NCBI GenBank assembly: GCA_947623455.1
Contig: OX392527.1
Coordinates: 10,164,001 to 10,228,000 of the forward strand
Origin: Mimachlamys varia
Lineage: Eukaryota > Mollusca > Bivalvia > Pectinida > Pectinidae
DNA length: 64,000 nt
Direction of reading: 5' to 3'
The first letter of the stretch is position 1. Every line of letters begins with the position of its first letter. The translations under genes were made by a program, and so were the position numbers. Positions 49,001 through 61,173 of this stretch are shown here, one piece after another. Below the pieces are notes generated by a model, which saw only the letters and a program-made list of their open reading frames with translations, did not search any database and was not told where the DNA came from.

Positions 49001-51800
49001 GTCTTGCTCCCTGTTTCAGGGTTAGATCTATGACCTGTTCCAGGTTACGATAGTATTATAGTCTTGCTCCCTGTTCCAGGGTTAGATCTATGACCTGTTC
49101 CACGTTATGATAGTATTATAGTCTTGCTCCCTGTTTCAGGGTTAGATCTATGACCTGTTCCAGGTTACGATAGTATTATAGTCTTGCTCCCTGTTCCAGG
49201 GTTAGATCTATGACCTGTTGCAAGTTACGATAGTATTATAGTCTTGCTCCCTGTTCCATGGTTAGATCTATGACCTGTTCCAGGATACGATAGTATTAGT
49301 CTTGCACCCTGTTCTAGGGTTAGATCTATGATATGTTCCAGGTTACGATAGTATTATAGTCTTGCTCCCTGTTCCAGGGTTAGATCTATGACCTGTTTCA
49401 GGTTACGATAGTATTAGTCTTACTCCCTGTTCCAGGGTTAGATCTATGACCTGTTCCAGGTTACGATAGTATTAGTCTTGCACCCTGTTCCAGGGTTAGA
49501 TCTATGACCTGTTCCAGGTTATGATTGTATTAGTATTAGTCCCGCTCCCTGTTCCAAGGTTAGATCTATGACCTGTTCCAGGTTACGATAGTATTATAGT
49601 CTTGCTCCCTGTTCCAGGGTTAGATCTATGACCTCTTCCAGGTTACGATAGTATTATAGTCCTGCTCCCTGTTCCAGGGTTAGATCTATGACCTGTTCCA
49701 GGTTACGATAGTATTAGTCTTGCACCCTGTTCCAGGGTTAGATCTATGACCTGTTCCAGGTTACGATAGTATTATAGTCTTGCACCCTGTTCCAGGGTTA
49801 GATCTATGACCTGTTCCAGGTTACGATAGTATTATAGTCTTGCTCCCTGTTCCAGGGTTAGATCTATGATATGTTCCAGGTTACGATAGTATTAGTCCCG
49901 CAACCTGTTCCAGGGTTAGATCAATGACCTGTTCCATGTTACGATAGTATTATAGTCTTGCACCCTGTTCCAGGGTTAGATCTATGACCTGTTCCAGGTT
50001 ACGATAGTATTATAGTCTTACTCCCTGTTCCAGGGTTAGATCTATGACCTGTTCCTGGTTACGATAGTATTATAGTCTTGTTCCCTGTTCAAGGGTTAGA
50101 TCTATGACCTGTTCCAGGTTACGATAGTATTAGTCCCGCACCCTGTTCCAGGGTTAGATCTATGACCTGTTCCATGTTACGATAGTATTATAGTCTTGCA
50201 CCCTGTTCCAGGGTTAGATCTATGACCTGTTCCAGGTTATGATAGTATTATAGTCTTGCTCCCTGTTCCAGGGTTAGATCTATGACCTGTTCCAGGTTAC
50301 GATAGTATTAGTCTTGCACCCTGTTCCAGGGTTAGATCTATGATATGTTCCAGGTTACGATAGTATTATAGTCTTGCTCCCTGTTCCAGTGTTAGATCTA
50401 TGACCTGTTCCAGGTTACGATAGTATTAGTCTTGCACCCTGTTCCAGTGTTAGATCTATGACCTGTTCGAGGTTACGATAGTATTAGTCTTGCTCCCTGT
50501 TCCAGGGTTAGATCTATGACCTGTTCCAGGTTACGATAGTATTAGTCTTGCACCCTGTTCTAGTGTTAGATCTATGACCTGTTCCAGGTTACGATAGTAT
50601 TAGTCTTGCACCCTGTTCCAGGGTTAGATCTATGACCTGTCCCAGGTTACGATAGTATTATAGTCTTACTCCCTGTTCCAGGGTTAGATCTATGACCTGT
50701 TCCACGTTATGATAGTATTATAGTCTTGCTCCCTGTTCCAGGGTTAGATCTATGACCTGTTCCAGGTTACGATAGTATTATAGTCTTGCTCCCTGTTCCA
50801 GGGTTAGATCTATGACCTGTTCCACGTTATGATAGTATTATAGTCTTGCTCCCTGTTCCAGGGTTAGATCTATGACCTGTTCCTGGTTACGATAGTATTA
50901 TAGTCTTGCTCCCTGTTCCAGGGTTAGATCTATGACCTGTTCCAGGTTATGATTGTATTATAGTCTTGCTCCCTGTTTCAGGGTTAGATCTATGACCTGT
51001 TCCAGGTTAGGATAGTATTATAGTCTTGCTCCCTGTTCCAGGGTTAGATCTATGACCTGTTCCACGTTATGATAGTATTATAGTCTTGCTCCCTGTTTCA
51101 GGGTTAGATCTATGACCTGTTCCAGGTTACGATAGTATTATAGTCTTGCTCCCTGTTCCAGGGTTAGATCTATGACCTGTTGCAAGTTACGATAGTATTA
51201 TAGTCTTGCTCCCTGTTCCAGGGTTAGATCTATGACCTGTTCCAGGTTACGATAGTATTAGTCTTGCACCCTGTTCTAGGGTTAGATCTATGATATGTTC
51301 CAGGTTACGATAGTATTATAGTCTTGCTCCCTGTTCCAGGGTTAGATCTATGACCTGTTTCAGGTTACGATAGTATTAGTCTTACTCCCTGTTCCAGGGT
51401 TAGATCTATGACCTGTTCCACGTTACGATAGTATTAGTCTTGCACCCTGTTCCAGGGTTAGATCTTTGACCTGTTCCAGGTTATGATTGTATTAGTATTA
51501 GTCCCGCTCCCTGTTCCAGGGTTAGATCTATGACCTGTTCCAGGTTACGATAGTATTATAGTCTTGCTCCCTGTTCCAGGGTTAGATCTATGACCTGTTC
51601 CAGGTTACGATAGTATTATAGTCCTGCTCCCTGTTCCAGGGTTAGATCTATGACCTGTTCCAGGTTACGATAGTATTTGTCTTGCACCCTGTTCCAGGGT
51701 TAGATCTATGACCTGTTCCAGGTTACGATAGTATTATAGTCTTGCTCCCTGTTCCAGGGTTAGATCTATGATATGTTCCAGGTTACGATAGTATTAGTCC
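45570..51800 (+). repeat. 2.1-kb higher-order repeat, about three copies
   Basis: Copy 1 (about 45570 to 47630) and copy 2 (about 47708 to 49768) are offset by 2138 bp. Anchors are GATTGTATTATAG (46083 and 48221), the ~64-bp GATTGTATTAGTATTAG unit (47385 and 49523) and GACCTCTTCC (about 47492 and 49630). A third, shorter copy follows at shift 1962 bp (about 50380 to 51800; ~64-bp unit at 51485), three monomers shorter. The same ~64-bp unit is also in block C, tying these families together. Confidence 0.8.
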
Positions 51801-51899
51801 CGCACCCTGTTCCAGGGTTAGATCTATGACCTGTTCCAGGTTACGATAGTATTATAGTCTTACTCCCTGTTCCAGGGTTAGATCTATGACCTGTTCCAG

Positions 51900-54800
51900 G
51901 TTACGATAGTATTATAGTCTTGCTCCCTGTTCCAGGGTTAGATCTATGACCTGTTCCAGGTTACGATAGTATTATAGTCTTGCTCCCTGTTCCAGGGTTA
52001 AATCTATGACCTGTTCCAGGTTATGATTGTATTAGTCCCGCTCCCTGTTCCAGGGTTAGATCTATGACCTGTTCCAAGTTACGATAGTATTATAGTCTTG
52101 CTCCCTGTTCCTGGGTTAGATCTATGACCTGTTCCAGGTTATGATTGTATTAGTCCCGCTCCCTGTTCCAGGGTTAGATCTATGACCTGTTCCAGGTTAC
52201 GATAGTATTATAGTCTTGCTCCCTGTTCCAGGGTTAGATCTATGACCTGTTCCTGGTTACGATAGTATTATAGTCTTGCACCCTGTTCCAGGGTTAGATC
52301 TATGACCTGTCCCAGGTTACGATAGTATTATAGTCTTACTCCCTGTTCCAGGGTTAGATCTATGACCTGTTCCACGTTATGATAGTATTATAGTCTTGCT
52401 CCCTGTTCCAGGGTTAGATCTATGACCTGTTCCAGGTTACGATAGTATTATAGTCTTGCTCCCTGTTCCAGGGTTAGATCTATGACCTGTTCCAGGTTAC
52501 GATAGTATTAGTCTTGCACCCTGTTCCAGGGTTAGATCTATGACCTGTTCCAGGTTACGATAGTATTATAGTCTTGCTCCCTGTTCCAGTGTTAGATCTA
52601 TGATATGTTCCAGGTTACGATAGTATTAGTCCCGCACCCTGTTCCAGGGTTAGATCTATGACCTGTCCCATGTTACGATAGTATTATAGTCTTGCACCCT
52701 GTTCCAGGGTTAGATCTATGACCTGTTCCAGGTTACGATAGTATTATAGTCTTACTCCCTGTTCCAGGGTTAGATCTATGACCTGTTCCTGGTTACGATA
52801 GTATTAGTCTTGCACCCTGTTCCAGGGTTAGATCTATGACCTGTTCCAGGTTACGATAGTATTAGTCTTGCACCCTGTTCCAGGGTTAGATCTATGACCT
52901 GTCCCAGGTTACGATAGTATTATAGTCTTACTCCCTGTTCCAGGGTTAGATCTATGACCTGTTCCACGTTATGATAGTATTATAGTCTTGCTCCCTGTTC
53001 CAGGGTTAGATCTATGACCTGTTCCAGGTTACGATAGTATTATAGTCTTGCTCCCTGTTCCAGGGTTAGATCTATGACCTGTTCCAGGTTACGATAGTAT
53101 TATAGTCTTGCTCCCTGTTCCAGGGTTAGATCTATGACCTGTTCCAGGTTACGATAGTATTAGTCTTGCACCCTGTTCCAGGGTTAGATCTATGACCTGT
53201 CCCATGTTACGATAGTATTATAGTCTTGCACCCTGTTCCAGGGTTAGATCTATGACCTGTTCCAGGTTACGATAGTATTATAGTCTTACTCCCTGTTCCA
53301 GGGTTAGATCTATGACCTGTTCCTGGTTACGATAGTATTAGTCTTGCACCCTGTTCCAGGGTTAGATCTATGACCTGTTCCAGGTTACGATAGTATTAGT
53401 CTTGCACCCTGTTCCAGGGTTAGATCTATGACCTGTCCCAGGTTACGATAGTATTATAGTCTTACTCCCTGTTCCAGGGTTAGATCTATGACCTGTTCCA
53501 CGTTATGATAGTATTATAGTCTTGCTCCCTGTTCCAGGGTTAGATCTATGACCTGTTCCAGGTTACGATAGTATTATAGTCTTGCTCCCTGTTCCAGGGT
53601 TAGATCTATGACCTGTTCCAGGTTACGATAGTATTATAGTCTTGCTCCCTGTTCCAGGGTTAGATCTATGACCTGTTCCAGGTTACGATAGTATTAGTCT
53701 TGCACCCTGTTCCAGGGTTAGATCTATGACCTGTTCCAGGTTACGATAGTATTATAGTCTTGCTCCCTGTTCCAGGGTTAGATCTATGATATGTTCCAGG
53801 TTACGATAGTATTAGTCCCGCACCCTGTTCCAGGGTTAGATCTATGACCTGTCCCATGTTACGATAGTATTATAGTCTTGCACCCTGTTCCAGGGTTAGA
53901 TCTATGACCTGTTCCAGGTTACGATAGTATTATAGTCTTACTCCCTGTTCCAGGGTTAGATCTATGACCTGTTCCTGGTTACGATAGTATTAGTCTTGCA
54001 CCCTGTTCCAGGGTTAGATCTATGACCTGTTCCAGGTTACGATAGTATTAGTCTTGCACCCTGTTCCAGGGTTAGATCTATGACCTGTCCCAGGTTACGA
54101 TAGTATTATAGTCTTACTCCCTGTTCCAGGGTTAGATCTATGACCTGTTCCACGTTATGATAGTATTATAGTCTTGCTCCCTGTTCCAGGGTTAGATCTA
54201 TGACCTGTTCCAGGTTACGATAGTATTATAGTCTTGCTCCCTGTTCCAGGGTTAGATCTATGACCTGTTCCACGTTATGATAGTATTATAGTCTTGCTCC
54301 CTGTTCCAGGGTTAGATCTATAACCTGTTCCAGGTTACGATAGTATTATAGTCTTGCTCCCTGTTCCAGGGTTAGATCTATGACCTGTTCCAGGTTACGA
54401 TAGTATTAGTCTTGCTCCCTGTTCCAGGGTTAGATCTATGACCTGTTCCATGTTACGATAGTATAAGTCTTGCACCCTGTTCCAGGGTTAGATCTATGAC
54501 CTGTTCCAGGTTACGATAGTATTATAGTCCTGCTCCCTGTTCCAGGGTTAGATCTATGACCTGTTCCAGGTTACGATAGTATTAGTCTTGCACCCTGTTC
54601 CAGGGTTATATCTATGACCTGTTCCAGGTTACGATAGTATTATAGTCTTACTCCCTGTTCCAGGGTTAGATCTATGACCTGTTCCTGGTTACGATAGTAT
54701 TAGTCTTGCACCCTGTTCCAGGGTTAGATCTATGACCTGTTCCAGGTTACGATAGTATTAGTCTTGCACCCTGTTCCAGGGTTAGATCTATGACCTGTCC

Positions 54801-57700
54801 CAGGTTACGATAGTATTATAGTCTTACTCCCTGTTCCAGGGTTAGATCTATGACCTGTTCAACGTTATGATAGTATTATAGTCTTGCTCCCTGTTCCAGG
54901 GTTAGATCTATGACCTGTTCCAGGTTACGATAGTATTATAGTCTTGCTCCCTGTTCCAGGGTTAGATCTATGACCTGTTCCACGTTATGATAGTATTATA
55001 GTCTTGCTCCCTGTTCCAGGGTTAGATCTATAACCTGTTCCAGGTTACGATAGTATTATAGTCTTGCTCCCTGTTCCAGGGTTAGATCTATGACCTGTTC
55101 CAGGTTACGATAGTATTAGTCTTGCTCCCTGTTCCAGGGTTAGATCTATGACCTGTTCCATGTTACGATAGTATAAGTCTTGCACCCTGTTCCAGGGTTA
55201 GATCTATGACCTGTTCCAGGTTACGATAGTATAATAATCCTGCTCCCTGTTCCAGGGTTAGATCTATGACCTGTTCCAGGTTACGATAGTATTAGTCTTG
55301 CACCCTGTTCCAGGGTTAGATCTATGACCTGTTCCATGTTACGATAGTATTATAGTCTTGCACCCTGTTCCAGGGTTAGATTTATGACCTGTTCCAGGTT
55401 ACGATAGTATTATAGTCTTACTCCCTGTTCCAGGGTTAGATCTATGACCTGTTCCTGGTTACGATAGTATTAGTCTTGCACCCTGTTCCAGGGTTAGATC
55501 TATGACCTGTTCCAGGTTACGATAGTATTAGTCTTGCACCCTGTTCCAGGGTTAGATCTATGACCTGTCCCAGGTTACGATAGTATTATAGTCTTACTCC
55601 CTGTTCCAGGGTTAGATCTATGACCTGTTCCACGTTATGATAGTATTATAGTCTTGCTCCCTGTTCCAGGGTTAGATCTATGACCTGTTCCAGGTTACGA
55701 TAGTATTATAGTCTTACTCCCTGTTCCAGGGTTAGATCTATGACCTGTTCCTGGTTACGATAGTATTAGTCTTGCACCCTGTTCCAGGGTTAGATCTATG
55801 ACCTGTTCCAGGTTACGATAGTATTAGTCTTGCACCCTGTTCCAGGGTTAGATCTATGACCTGTCCCAGGTTACGATAGTATTATAGTCTTACTCCCTGT
55901 TCCAGGGTTAGATCTATGACCTGTTCAACGTTATGATAGTATTATAGTCTTGCTCCCTGTTCCAGGGTTAGATCTATGACCTGTTCCAGGTTACGATAGT
56001 ATTATAGTCTTGCTCCCTGTTCCAGGGTTAGATCTATGACCTGTTCCACGTTATGATAGTATTATAGTCTTGCTCCCTGTTCCAGGGTTAGATCTATAAC
56101 CTGTTCCAGGTTACGATAGTATTATAGTCTTGCTCCCTGTTCCAGGGTTAGATCTATGACCTGTTCCAGGTTACGATAGTATTAGTCTTGCTCCCTGTTC
56201 CAGGGTTAGATCTATGACCTGTTCCATGTTACGATAGTATAAGTCTTGCACCCTGTTCCAGGGTTAGATCTATGACCTGTTCCAGGTTACGATAGTATAA
56301 TAATCCTGCTCCCTGTTCCAGGGTTAGATCTATGACCTGTTCCAGGTTACGATAGTATTAGTCTTGCACCCTGTTCCAGGGTTAGATCTATGACCTGTTC
56401 CATGTTACGATAGTATTATAGTCTTGCACCCTGTTCCAGGGTTAGATTTATGACCTGTTCCAGGTTACGATAGTATTATAGTCTTACTCCCTGTTCCAGG
56501 GTTAGATCTATGACCTGTTCCTGGTTACGATAGTATTAGTCTTGCACCCTGTTCCAGGGTTAGATCTATGACCTGTTCCAGGTTACGATAGTATTAGTCT
56601 TGCACCCTGTTCCAGGGTTAGATCTATGACCTGTCCCAGGTTACGATAGTATTATAGTCTTACTCCCTGTTCCAGGGTTAGATCTATGACCTGTTCCACG
56701 TTATGATAGTATTATAGTCTTGCTCCCTGTTCCAGGGTTAGATCTATAACCTGTTCCAGGTTACGATAGTATTATAGTCTTGCTCCCTGTTCCAGGGTTA
56801 GATCTATGACCTGTTCCAGGTTACGATAGTATTAGTCTTGCTCCTTGTTCCAGGGTTAGATCTATGACCTGTTCCAGGTTACGATAGTATAAGTCTTGCA
56901 CCCTGTTCCAGGGTTAGATCTATGACCTGTTCCAGGTTACGATAGTATTATAGTCCTGCTCCCTGTTCCAGGGTTAGATCTATGACCTGTTCCAGGTTAC
57001 GATAGTATTAGTCTTGCACCCTGTTCCAGGGTTAGATCTATGACCTGTTCCAGGTTACGATAGTATTATAGTCTTACTCCCTGTTCCAGGGTTAGATCTA
57101 TGACATGTTCCTGGTTACGATAGTATTAGTCTTGCACCCTGTTCCAGGGTTAGATCTATGACCTGTTCCAGGTTACGATAGTATTAGTCTTGCACCCTGT
57201 TCCAGGGTTAGATCTATGACCTGTCCCAGGTTACGATAGTATTATAGTCTTACTCCCTGTTCCAGGGTTAGATCTATGACCTGTTCCACGTTATGATAGT
57301 ATTATAGTCTTGCTCCCTGTTCCAGGGTTAGATCTATGACCTGTTCCATGTTACGATAGTATTATAGTCTTGCACCCTGTTCCAGGGTTAGATCTATGAC
57401 CTGTTCCACGTTATGATAGTATTATAGTCTTGCTCCCTGTTCCAGGGTTAGATCTATAACCTGTTCCAGGTTACGATAGTATTATAGTCTTGCTCCCTGT
57501 TCCAGGGTTAGATCTATGACCTGTTCCAGGTTACGATAGTATTAGTCTTGCTCCCTGTTCCAGGGTTAGATCTATGACCTGTTCCATGTTACGATAGTAT
57601 AAGTCTTGCACCCTGTTCCAGGGTTAGATCTATGACCTGTTCCAGGTTACGATAGTATTATAGTCCTGCTCCCTGTTCCAGGGTTAGATCTATGACCTGT
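51900..57700 (+). repeat. irregular short higher-order repeats, 544 to 1066 bp
   Basis: TGTCCCATG occurs at about 52665, 53209 and 53851. TAGTATAAGTC has its changed TAAG at 54464, 55174, 56240, 56890 and 57600, giving spacings of 710, 1066, 650 and 710 bp. TTCAACGTTATG at about 54859 and 55925 and TATAATAATCC near 55230 and 56296 confirm the 1066-bp step. The spacings are close to whole numbers of monomers (11, 12, 18), so this part looks like a recent, still-shifting tandem family. Confidence 0.8.
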
Positions 57701-60700
57701 TCCAGGTTACGATAGTATTAGTCTTGCACCCTGTTCCAGGGTTAGATCTATGACCTGTTCCAGGTTACGATAGAATTATAGTCTTGCTCCCTGTTCCAGG
57801 GTTAGATCTATGATATGTTCCAGGTTACGATAGTATTAGTCCCGCACCCTGTTCCAGGGTTAGATCTATGACCTGTTCCAGGTTACGATAGTATTATAGT
57901 CTTACTCCCTGTTCCAGGGTTATATCTATGACCTGTTCCAGGTTACGATAGTATTATCGTCTTGTTCCCTGTTCCAGGGTTAGATCTATGACCTGTTCCA
58001 CATTATGATAGTATTATAGTCTTGCTCCCTGTTCCAGGGTTAGATCTATGACCTGTTCCAGGTTACGATAGTATTATAGTCTTGCTCCCTGTTCCAGGGT
58101 TAGATCTATGACCTGTTGCAAGTTACGATAGTATTATAGTCTTGCTCCCTGTTCCAGGGTTAGATCTATGACCTGTTCCAGGTTACGATAGTATTAGTCT
58201 TGCACCCTGTTCTAGGGTTAGATCTATGATATGTTCCAGGTTACGATAGTATTATAGTCTTGCTCCCTGTTCCAGGGTTAGATCTATGACCTGTTTCAGG
58301 TTACGATAGTATTAGTCTTACTCCCTGTTCCAGGGTTAGATCTATGACCTGTTCCAGGTTACGATAGTATTAGTCTTGCACCCTGTTCCAGGGTTAGATC
58401 TATGACCTGTTCCAGGTTATGATTGTATTAGTCCCGCTCCCTGTTCCAGGGTTAGATCTATGACCTGTTCCAGGTTACGATAGTATTATAGTCTTGCTCC
58501 CTGTTCCAGGGTTAGATCTATGACCTGTTCCAGGTTACGATAGTATTAGTCTTGCACCCTGTTCCAGGGTTAGATCTATGACCTGTTCCAGGTTACGATA
58601 GTATTATAGTCTTGCTCCCTGTTCCAGGGTTAGATCTATGATATGTTCCAAGTTACGATAGTATTAGTCCCGCACCCTGTTCCAGGGTAAGATCTATGAC
58701 CTGTTCCAGGTTACGATAGTATTATAGTCTTGCTCCCTGTTCCAGGGTTAGATCTATGACATGTTCCAGGTTACGATAGTATTATAGTCTTGCTCCCTGT
58801 TCCAGGGTTAGATCTATGACCTGTTCCAGGTTACGATAGTATTATAGTCTTGCTCCCTGTTCCAGGGTTAGATCTATGACCTGTTCCAGGTTATGATTGT
58901 ATTAGTCCCGCTCCGTATTCCAGGGTTAGATCTATGACCTGTTCCAGGTTACGATAGTATTATAGTCTTGCTCCCTGTTCCAGGGTTAGATCTATGACCT
59001 GTTCCTGGTTACGATAGTATTAGTCTTGCACCCTTTTCCAGGGTTAGATCTATGACCTGTCCCAGGTTACGATAGTATTATAGTCTTACTCCCTGTTCCA
59101 GGGTTAGATCTATGACCTGTTCCACGTTATGATAGTATTATAGTCTTGCTCCCTGTTCCAGGGTTAGATCTATGACCTGTTCCAGGTTACGATAGTATTA
59201 TAGTCTTGCTCCCTGTTCCAGGGTTAGATCTATGATATGTTCCAGGTTACGATAGTATTATAGTCTTGCTCCCTGTTCCAGGGTTAGATCTATGATATGT
59301 TCCAGGTTACGATAGTATTAGTCCCGCACCCTGTTCCAGGGTTAGATCTATGACCTGTTCCAGGTTACGATAGTATTATAGTCTTGCTCCCTGTTCCAGG
59401 GTTAGATCTATGACCTGTTCCTGGTTACGATAGTATTAGTCTTGCACCCTTTTCCAGGGTTAGATCTATGACCTGTCCCAGGTTACGATAGTATTATAGT
59501 CTTGCTCCCTGTTCCAGGGTTAGATCTATGACCTGTTCCTGGTTACGATAGTATTAGTCTTGCACCCTTTTCCAGGGTTAGATCTATGACCTGTCCCAGG
59601 TTACGATAGTATTATAGTCTTACTCCCTGTTCCAGGGTTAGATCTATGACCTGTTCCACGTTATGATAGTATTATAGTCTTGCACCCTGTTCCAGGGTTA
59701 GATCTATGACCTGTTCCAGGTTACGATAGTATTAGTCTTGCTCCCTGTTCCAGGGTTAGATGTATGACCTGTTCCATGTTACGATAGTATTAGTCTTGCA
59801 CCCTGTTCCAGGGTTAGATCTATGACCTGTTCCAGGTTACGATAGTATTATAGTCCTGCTCCCTGTTCCAGGGTTAGATCTATGACCTGTTCCTGGTTAC
59901 GATAGTATTAGTCTTGCACCCTTTTCCAGGGTTAGATCTATGACCTGTCCCAGGTTACGATAGTATTATAGTCTTACTCCCTGTTCCAGGGTTAGATCTA
60001 TGACCTGTTCCACGTTACGATAGTATTATAGTCTTGCACCCTGTTCCAGGGTTAGATCTATGACCTGTTCCAGGTTACGATAGTATTAGTCTTGCTCCCT
60101 GTTCCAGGGTTAGATGTATGACCTGTTCCATGTTACGATAGTATTAGTCTTGCACCCTGTTCCAGGGTTAGATCTATGACCTGTTCCAGGTTACGATAGT
60201 ATTATAGTCCTGCTCCCTGTTCCAGGGTTAGATCTATGACCTGTTCCAGGTTACGATAGTATTAGTCTTGCACCCTGTTCCAGGGTTAGATCTATGACCT
60301 GTTCCAGGTTACGATAGAATTATAGTCTTGCTCCCTGTTCCAGGGTTAGATCTATGATATGTTCCAGGTTACGATAGTATTAGTCCCGCACCCTGTTCCA
60401 GGGTTAGATCTATGACCTGTTCCAGGTTACGATAGTATTAGTCCCGCACCCTGTTCCAGGGTTAGATCTATGACCTGTTCCAGGTTACGATAGTATTATA
60501 GTCTTACTCCCTGTTCCAGGGTTAGATCTATGACCTGTTCCAGGTTACGATAGTATTATAGTCTTGTTCCCTGTTCCAGGGTTAGATCTATGACCTGTTC
60601 CACGTTATGATAGTATTAGTCCCGCACCCTGTTCCAGGGTTAGATCTATGACCTGTTCCAGGTTACGATAGTATTATAGTCTTGCTCCCTGTTCCAGGGT

Positions 60701-61148
60701 TAGATCTATGACCTGTTCCACGTTATGATAGTATTATAGTCTTGCTCCCTGTTCCAGGGTTAGATCTATGACCTGTTCCAGGTTACGATAGTATTAAAGT
60801 CTTGCTCCCTGTTCCAGGGTTAGATCTATGACCTGTTCCAGGTTACGATATTATTAGTCTTGCTCCCTGTTCCAGGGTTAGATCTATGACCTGTTCCATG
60901 TTACGATAGTATTAGTCTTGCACCCTGTTCCAGGGTTAGATCTATGACCTGTTCCAGGTTACGATAGTATTATAGTCTTGCTCCCTGTTCCAGGGTTAGA
61001 TCTATGACCTGTTCCAGGTTATGATAGTATTAATCTTGCTCCCTGTTCCAGTGTTAGATCTATGACCTGTTCCAGGTTACGATAGTATTATAGTCTTGCA
61101 GCCTGTTCCAGGGTTAGATCTATGACCTGTTCCAGGTTATGATAGTAT
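57700..61148 (+). repeat. right end of the satellite array
   Basis: Up to about 58400 the units follow the block C marker order (ATAGAATTATAG, TTATCGTCTTG, GTTGCAAG, CTGTTCTAGGG). CACCCTTTTCC marks units at about 59031, 59447, 59565 and 59919 (spacings 416, 118 and 354 bp). The last 350 bp has single unusual forms (ATTAAAGTC, GATATTATTAG, TTAATCTTGC, CTTGCAGCC). Units stay close to consensus right up to the end. The array stops inside a monomer after GATAGTAT at 61148. Confidence 0.85.
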
Positions 61149-61155
61149 GGCCATT

Positions 61156-61173
61156 AGAATTCAAGGGAATTCT
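61156..61173. repeat. inverted repeat with two EcoRI sites at the array edge
   Basis: AGAATTC (61156 to 61162), spacer AAGG, GAATTCT (61167 to 61173) is a perfect 7-bp inverted repeat, starting 8 bp after the last satellite base. It can form a hairpin with a 4-base loop. It may be chance or a trace of the event that set the array boundary. Confidence 0.6.

Larger units (their letters stand above)
1..61148. repeat. giant head-to-tail satellite array, ~60-bp monomer
   Basis: One monomer family fills this span without any interruption, inversion or inserted element that I could see, and it continues past the left edge of the window. The two main unit lengths are 60 bp (…ATTATAGTC…) and 58 bp (…ATTAGTC…). 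Rarer lengths are 51 to 53 bp (7-bp deletions), 61 bp (GATCAAATGAC insertion form) and about 64 bp (ATTAGTATTAGTCCC form). The mean is about 59.3 bp, giving roughly 1,030 copies. Consensus GC is about 43 percent (26 of 60 bases), above the AT-rich right flank. The great majority of units carry AGATCT (BglII). All six frames of the consensus have a stop, so the array is not coding. Its size, regularity and multi-unit duplications are typical of centromeric, pericentromeric or other heterochromatic satellites, but location on the chromosome is inference. I do not recognise a named satellite family. Confidence 0.98.

Noticed and set aside
1..61148. CRISPR array
   Set aside because: The repeats are contiguous with no unique spacers, units vary gradually and form higher-order blocks, and no cas genes are present.
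1..61148. Telomeric repeat, from GGGTTAG in every unit
   Set aside because: Only seven bases match and they occur once per 60 bp inside the first hairpin. There are no tandem TTAGGG runs.
1..61148. CENP-B box in the satellite
   Set aside because: I found no match to the essential TTCG…A..CGGG pattern. The occasional GTTTCGATAG and AGTCCCGC variants do not supply it.
1..61148. Hammerhead ribozyme in the satellite, as in some animal satellites
   Set aside because: The conserved CUGAUGA and GAAA core elements are missing in both strands of the consensus.
1..61148. Protein-coding tandem repeat
   Set aside because: The consensus has stop codons in all six frames within one unit, and the 58/60 mix shifts the frame.
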